Of a DNA stretch of 19,590 nucleotides, positions 18,101 to 19,590 are shown in pieces. The position numbers and the translations under genes are program-made. The DNA comes from an uncultured Bacteroides sp. GTDB taxonomy: Bacteria > Bacteroidota > Bacteroidia > Bacteroidales > Bacteroidaceae. How positions within the stretch are numbered: the first letter of the stretch is position 1; the number at the start of each line of letters is the position of its first letter. The stretch spans positions 1 through 19,590 of the forward strand of contig USSR01000041.1 in assembly GCA_900557355.1 (NCBI GenBank). The letters are read 5' to 3'. The notes beneath the pieces are model-generated. The model saw only the letters and a program-made list of their open reading frames with translations, was not told the DNA's origin and searched no databases.

Positions 18101-19107
18101 TCAAAACGCTTCAATTGCTTAGTCATGTAACTCACTCCGCCGGAGTTAGTCATCACCCAAAGTGTACCTTCGGCATCCCACATCATTGCATTAACAGTTG
18201 GATCGCCCAATGCCCGCAAGCCAAAGGGAGAATCGCCTCTACGAAATGTTTTAAGGTCGCGATTGAACAGATACAGTCCATTATCCGTACCAACTAACAA
18301 TTCTTTTTCGTTATAATCCAGCAAACAGAGAATAGCACCGAAATTCTGTGCAGACGCATCATAAATTTTCAAATCCGGGCTTCCTTCCTGATAACAACCT
18401 AATAAATTAGTACCTACGCCAAACCATATTTCATTCTTAATACTATAGAGACAATTGATTCTCTGACTGCCTATGTTTGAATCTGACAGAACCGGATAAT
18501 TTTGCAGAAAGGTTCCCTTCTCATCAAAACAAAATAGTCCTTCCTGCATTGAAGAAACATAAATACGGGAATCTGCACTCTGACAGATATCCCAAACAAA
18601 AGAAGTATGAATACTATTCTGTGTCAGCACACCTGTCACTGGTTCATAAATAAACACACCTTGCCCCAACGTAGCAATCCAAATCAAACCGCTTTGAGTT
18701 TTTATGATTTTCTTCACCTCACTACTGACAAATACGCCATACCGTGTTGTTTCATTAAAATAAGAAAAGCGGTCAGTAGAACGGTCATAGATATAAAGTC
18801 CCGAATTTGTTCCTACCCAGATATTTTCCCCTTCTTCCAAAAGGGAACTGACGAAATTATTACCCAAAGAATATTTATTATTCAAAGCATTCCGATACAC
18901 CCTGTTGCCACAACCATCATAACAATTCATTCCATCACTTGTGCCAATCCACAAAAAGCCATAGCTATCTTGAATCGAACACCAAGTCGTATTGTGCGAA
19001 AGTCCGTCTTCCACCTGATACCTTTTAAAAGAGAAATCAGTAGAAGCGAATATGGCTTCAAAATTGAAAACGATTATACAGATAAAGGCTGTAACCTGTT
19101 TTTTCAT
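15124..19107 (-). CDS. Hybrid two-component system regulator (HTCS)
   Basis: This 1327-residue inner-membrane protein combines sensor, kinase and transcription factor, and normally activates the adjacent PUL when it binds an oligosaccharide. A signal peptide (about 1-22) is followed by periplasmic two-bladed Reg_prop propeller repeats (GTSDGM, GTNSGL, GTDNGL, GTRNGL and others) to about 645. Then come a Y_Y_Y domain at about 690-775, one membrane helix at about 780-797, HisKA with His835 (LVHEIRTP), an ATPase domain (N951, DDGPGVP, GTGIGL), a receiver domain with Asp1128 and Lys1160, and an AraC-type helix-turn-helix at about 1225-1325. All key residues are present. It is convergent with the GH43-like gene and divergent from dgt. 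Its own promoter is unclear; GATATTTG (19192-19199, leftward) is a near match to a -7 element. Confidence 0.97.
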   Translation of the reverse strand: MKKQVTAFICIIVFNFEAIFASTDFSFKRYQVEDGLSHNTTWCSIQDSYGFLWIGTSDGMNCYDGCGNRVYRNALNNKYSLGNNFVSSLLEEGENIWVGTNSGLYIYDRSTDRFSYFNETTRYGVFVSSEVKKIIKTQSGLIWIATLGQGVFIYEPVTGVLTQNSIHTSFVWDICQSADSRIYVSSMQEGLFCFDEKGTFLQNYPVLSDSNIGSQRINCLYSIKNEIWFGVGTNLLGCYQEGSPDLKIYDASAQNFGAILCLLDYNEKELLVGTDNGLYLFNRDLKTFRRGDSPFGLRALGDPTVNAMMWDAEGTLWVMTNSGGVSYMTKQLKRFDYYSLISLSGTLELGREIGPLCEDQNGNIWVGTRNGLCFFNTQIHSLSEYTLKNVDARYNIRSLLLDGDRLWIGTYAEGLHVLNLKTGAVKSYVHSRDIPYTICSNDVLSLFKDRKGDVFVGTSWGLCRYNSQLDNFVTIIHVGSMASVTDIYEDMYNNLWVATSNSGVFRYNTVNDRWEHFEHIREDTTTITSNSVITLFEDMKGTMWFGTNGGGLCSFSKDTETFIDFDPENTLLPNKVIFSIEQDRTGDFWISCNAGLCRINPVSQKNFHLFTVNDGLQGNQFTAQSSLRSSTGKFYFGGINGFNVFEPGQFTDNTYLPPVYVTDISFPYLADEQEVKRLLRLDKPFYKADKIQLPYTNNSFTVRFVALSYEDPHRNRYTYMLKGIDKEWIHSSNNTASYTNLPAGEYEFLVCGSNNDHHWNEKAASLWIVITPPWWRTSVAYFMYILLFLCTACYIGWRWNLYVKRKYKRRMEDYQVAKEKEVYKSKINFFINLVHEIRTPLSLIRLPLEKLREEEKEERKEKYLSVMDKNVNYLLGITNQLLDFQKMESGALQLSMKECSINALVSDIFNLFNGSVDLQGLTICLSLPPEEISVMIDSEKVSKILVNLVGNAIKYAKSQVEMRLILLGDRVNIIVSDDGPGVPEGQQNKIFQAFYQLPDDPVATSTGTGIGLVFAKSLAEAHHGTLSLENRMEGGSSFILSLPLETVVMESIPNEFAEMQMIDVEGKKMPDSEFGNKRFIVLLVEDNVELLNLTREFLSDWFKVFSACNGKEALEILSRESIDVIVSDIMMPEMNGLELCNYIKSDLVYSHIPVILLTAKTTLDSKAEGFENGADAYIEKPFSIKQLHKQIENLLKLRLDFHKLMINLSGSPTSSLADFALSQKDVEFIERVNTILSELLADESCSIDLLAEQMNMSRSNFSRKIKALSGMPPHDYIKNFRLNKSTELIMSGIRIAEVAEQLGFTTSSYFAKCFKEKFGVLPKDYKG

Positions 19108-19222
19108 ATAAATAAGAAGTAAAAAGATTAATCCAGATCAAGTCTACCGCCGATTCAGTCAAAACCCCGAACCTATTTTATCTTTAACGACAAATATCTC
19201 GGACAGCAGATTTAACAAGCGA

Positions 19223-19270
19223 AAATACACATTTTGAACTGAAAAATAGTTAAGTTTGCAGTTAAATAAT
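19223..19270 (+). repeat. 48-bp direct repeat, right copy (dgt leader)
   Basis: Identical to bases 1-48. This copy lies between the divergent regulator and dgt genes, about 97 nt before the dgt start. Right after it the AAATAAT at 19264-19270 is repeated in tandem (19271-19277). The left copy has this unit once and then continues GT, so apart from one 7-bp unit the similarity extends two bases further. Confidence 0.9.
19251..19258 (+). promoter_or_regulatory. Candidate -7 promoter element for dgt
   Basis: TAAGTTTG matches the Bacteroides TAnnTTTG element and points toward dgt, giving a leader of about 100 nt. The nearest upstream TTTG (19233-19236) is closer than the usual -33 spacing, so promoter strength is uncertain. 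Confidence 0.45.
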
Positions 19271-19277
19271 AAATAAT

Positions 19278-19357
19278 GTGCTAATAAGGCGAGGTGCTAA
19301 TGTACCAACTGTCAATTGACACATTCATCAATCATCAAATCGCAAATCGTTAAATCG
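19278..19357 (+). repeat. Degenerate short repeats in the dgt leader
   Basis: GTGCTAAT occurs at 19278-19285 and 19294-19301, and AAATCG occurs three times (19337, 19344, 19352) at 7-8-base steps. Such short degenerate repeats are common in Bacteroides 5' leaders and often vary between strains. The remaining 19108-19222 stretch shows no gene. Confidence 0.5.
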
Positions 19358-19366
19358 TAAATAAAA

Positions 19367-19590
19367 ATGATGAATTGGAAACAACTAATATCAGCGAAAC
19401 GTTTCGGGATGGAAGAATTCCATGAAGAACGACAGGAAAACCGATCCGAATTCCAGCGGGACTATGACCGTCTCATTTTTTCGGCTCCTTTCCGCAGATT
19501 ACAGAACAAGACGCAAGTATTCCCTCTTCCGGGCAGCGTTTTTGTACACAACCGACTTACGCACAGTCTCGAAGTAGCCAGCGTTGGCCT
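19367..19590 (+). CDS. dgt: Deoxyguanosinetriphosphate triphosphohydrolase, 5' part
   Basis: dGTPases hydrolyse dGTP to deoxyguanosine and triphosphate in the cytoplasm. The 74 visible codons run from [14 protein letters not shown] through [22 protein letters not shown] to [12 protein letters not shown] at the window edge. RLTH holds the first metal-binding His of the HD domain. Two adjacent ATGs (19367, 19370) can start the gene, preceded by an A-rich leader without Shine-Dalgarno. It is a housekeeping gene outside the PUL, divergent from the regulator, and cut by the window end. Confidence 0.95.
   Translation, partial: MMNWKQLISAKRFGMEEFHEERQENRSEFQRDYDRLIFSAPFRRLQNKTQVFPLPGSVFVHNRLTHSLEVASVG

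Noticed and set aside
18607..19122. 171-codon open frame on the + strand over the 5' end of the HTCS gene
   Set aside because: It is fully antisense to clear Reg_prop repeats and has no recognisable domain or start context.
1..19270. Integrative element or transposon with 48-bp ends
   Set aside because: No integrase, transposase, relaxase or terminal inverted repeats are visible. The repeat itself looks like a gene leader, so only repeat-mediated insertion is proposed.

Overview
The window looks like chromosomal DNA of a gut-type Bacteroides (Bacteroidota). The evidence is a SusC/SusD pair, a one-protein hybrid two-component system (HTCS), a run of lipoprotein carbohydrate-active enzymes, AT-rich gene leaders without Shine-Dalgarno sites, and TAnnTTTG promoter elements. 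Nearly all of it (about 267-19107) is one polysaccharide utilization locus (PUL). The right edge enters a housekeeping gene, the 5' end of a dGTP triphosphohydrolase (dgt).

Layout: a seven-gene operon runs leftward from about 13.8 kb to 0.27 kb. Its order is an IPT/TIG plus NHL-propeller surface lipoprotein, a SusC transporter, a SusD lipoprotein, a DUF4973/DUF1735-like lipoprotein, a sialate-O-acetylesterase-family (SGNH) esterase, a right-handed beta-helix lipoprotein, and a BglX-type GH3 beta-glucosidase. Gaps between these genes are 4-45 nt, so they are probably co-transcribed. A GH43-like lipoprotein gene (14017-15120) is transcribed rightward, divergent from the operon. It meets the leftward HTCS gene (15124-19107) tail to tail, 3 nt apart. 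dgt starts at 19367 and diverges from the HTCS gene.

How the parts may work together (inference from family knowledge): the surface lipoproteins and SusC/D bind the glycan and import oligosaccharides. The acidic residues directly after the lipid cysteine of the propeller, DUF and beta-helix proteins suggest that these face outward. The esterase, GH3 and GH43-like proteins lack that signal and probably finish degradation in the periplasm. The HTCS senses an oligosaccharide and activates the divergent promoter region at 13806-14016. The substrate cannot be fixed from sequence. A plant-type, acetylated, beta-linked glycan that may carry arabinose is plausible. No classical endo-glycanase is present, which makes the beta-helix protein the best candidate for the surface depolymerase.

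Most notable: an identical 48-bp sequence flanks the whole PUL (1-48 and 19223-19270) and carries a promoter-like element in front of dgt. The GH43-like protein appears to have lost canonical active-site residues. A 16-bp-stem hairpin ends one base before the GH43 start codon.
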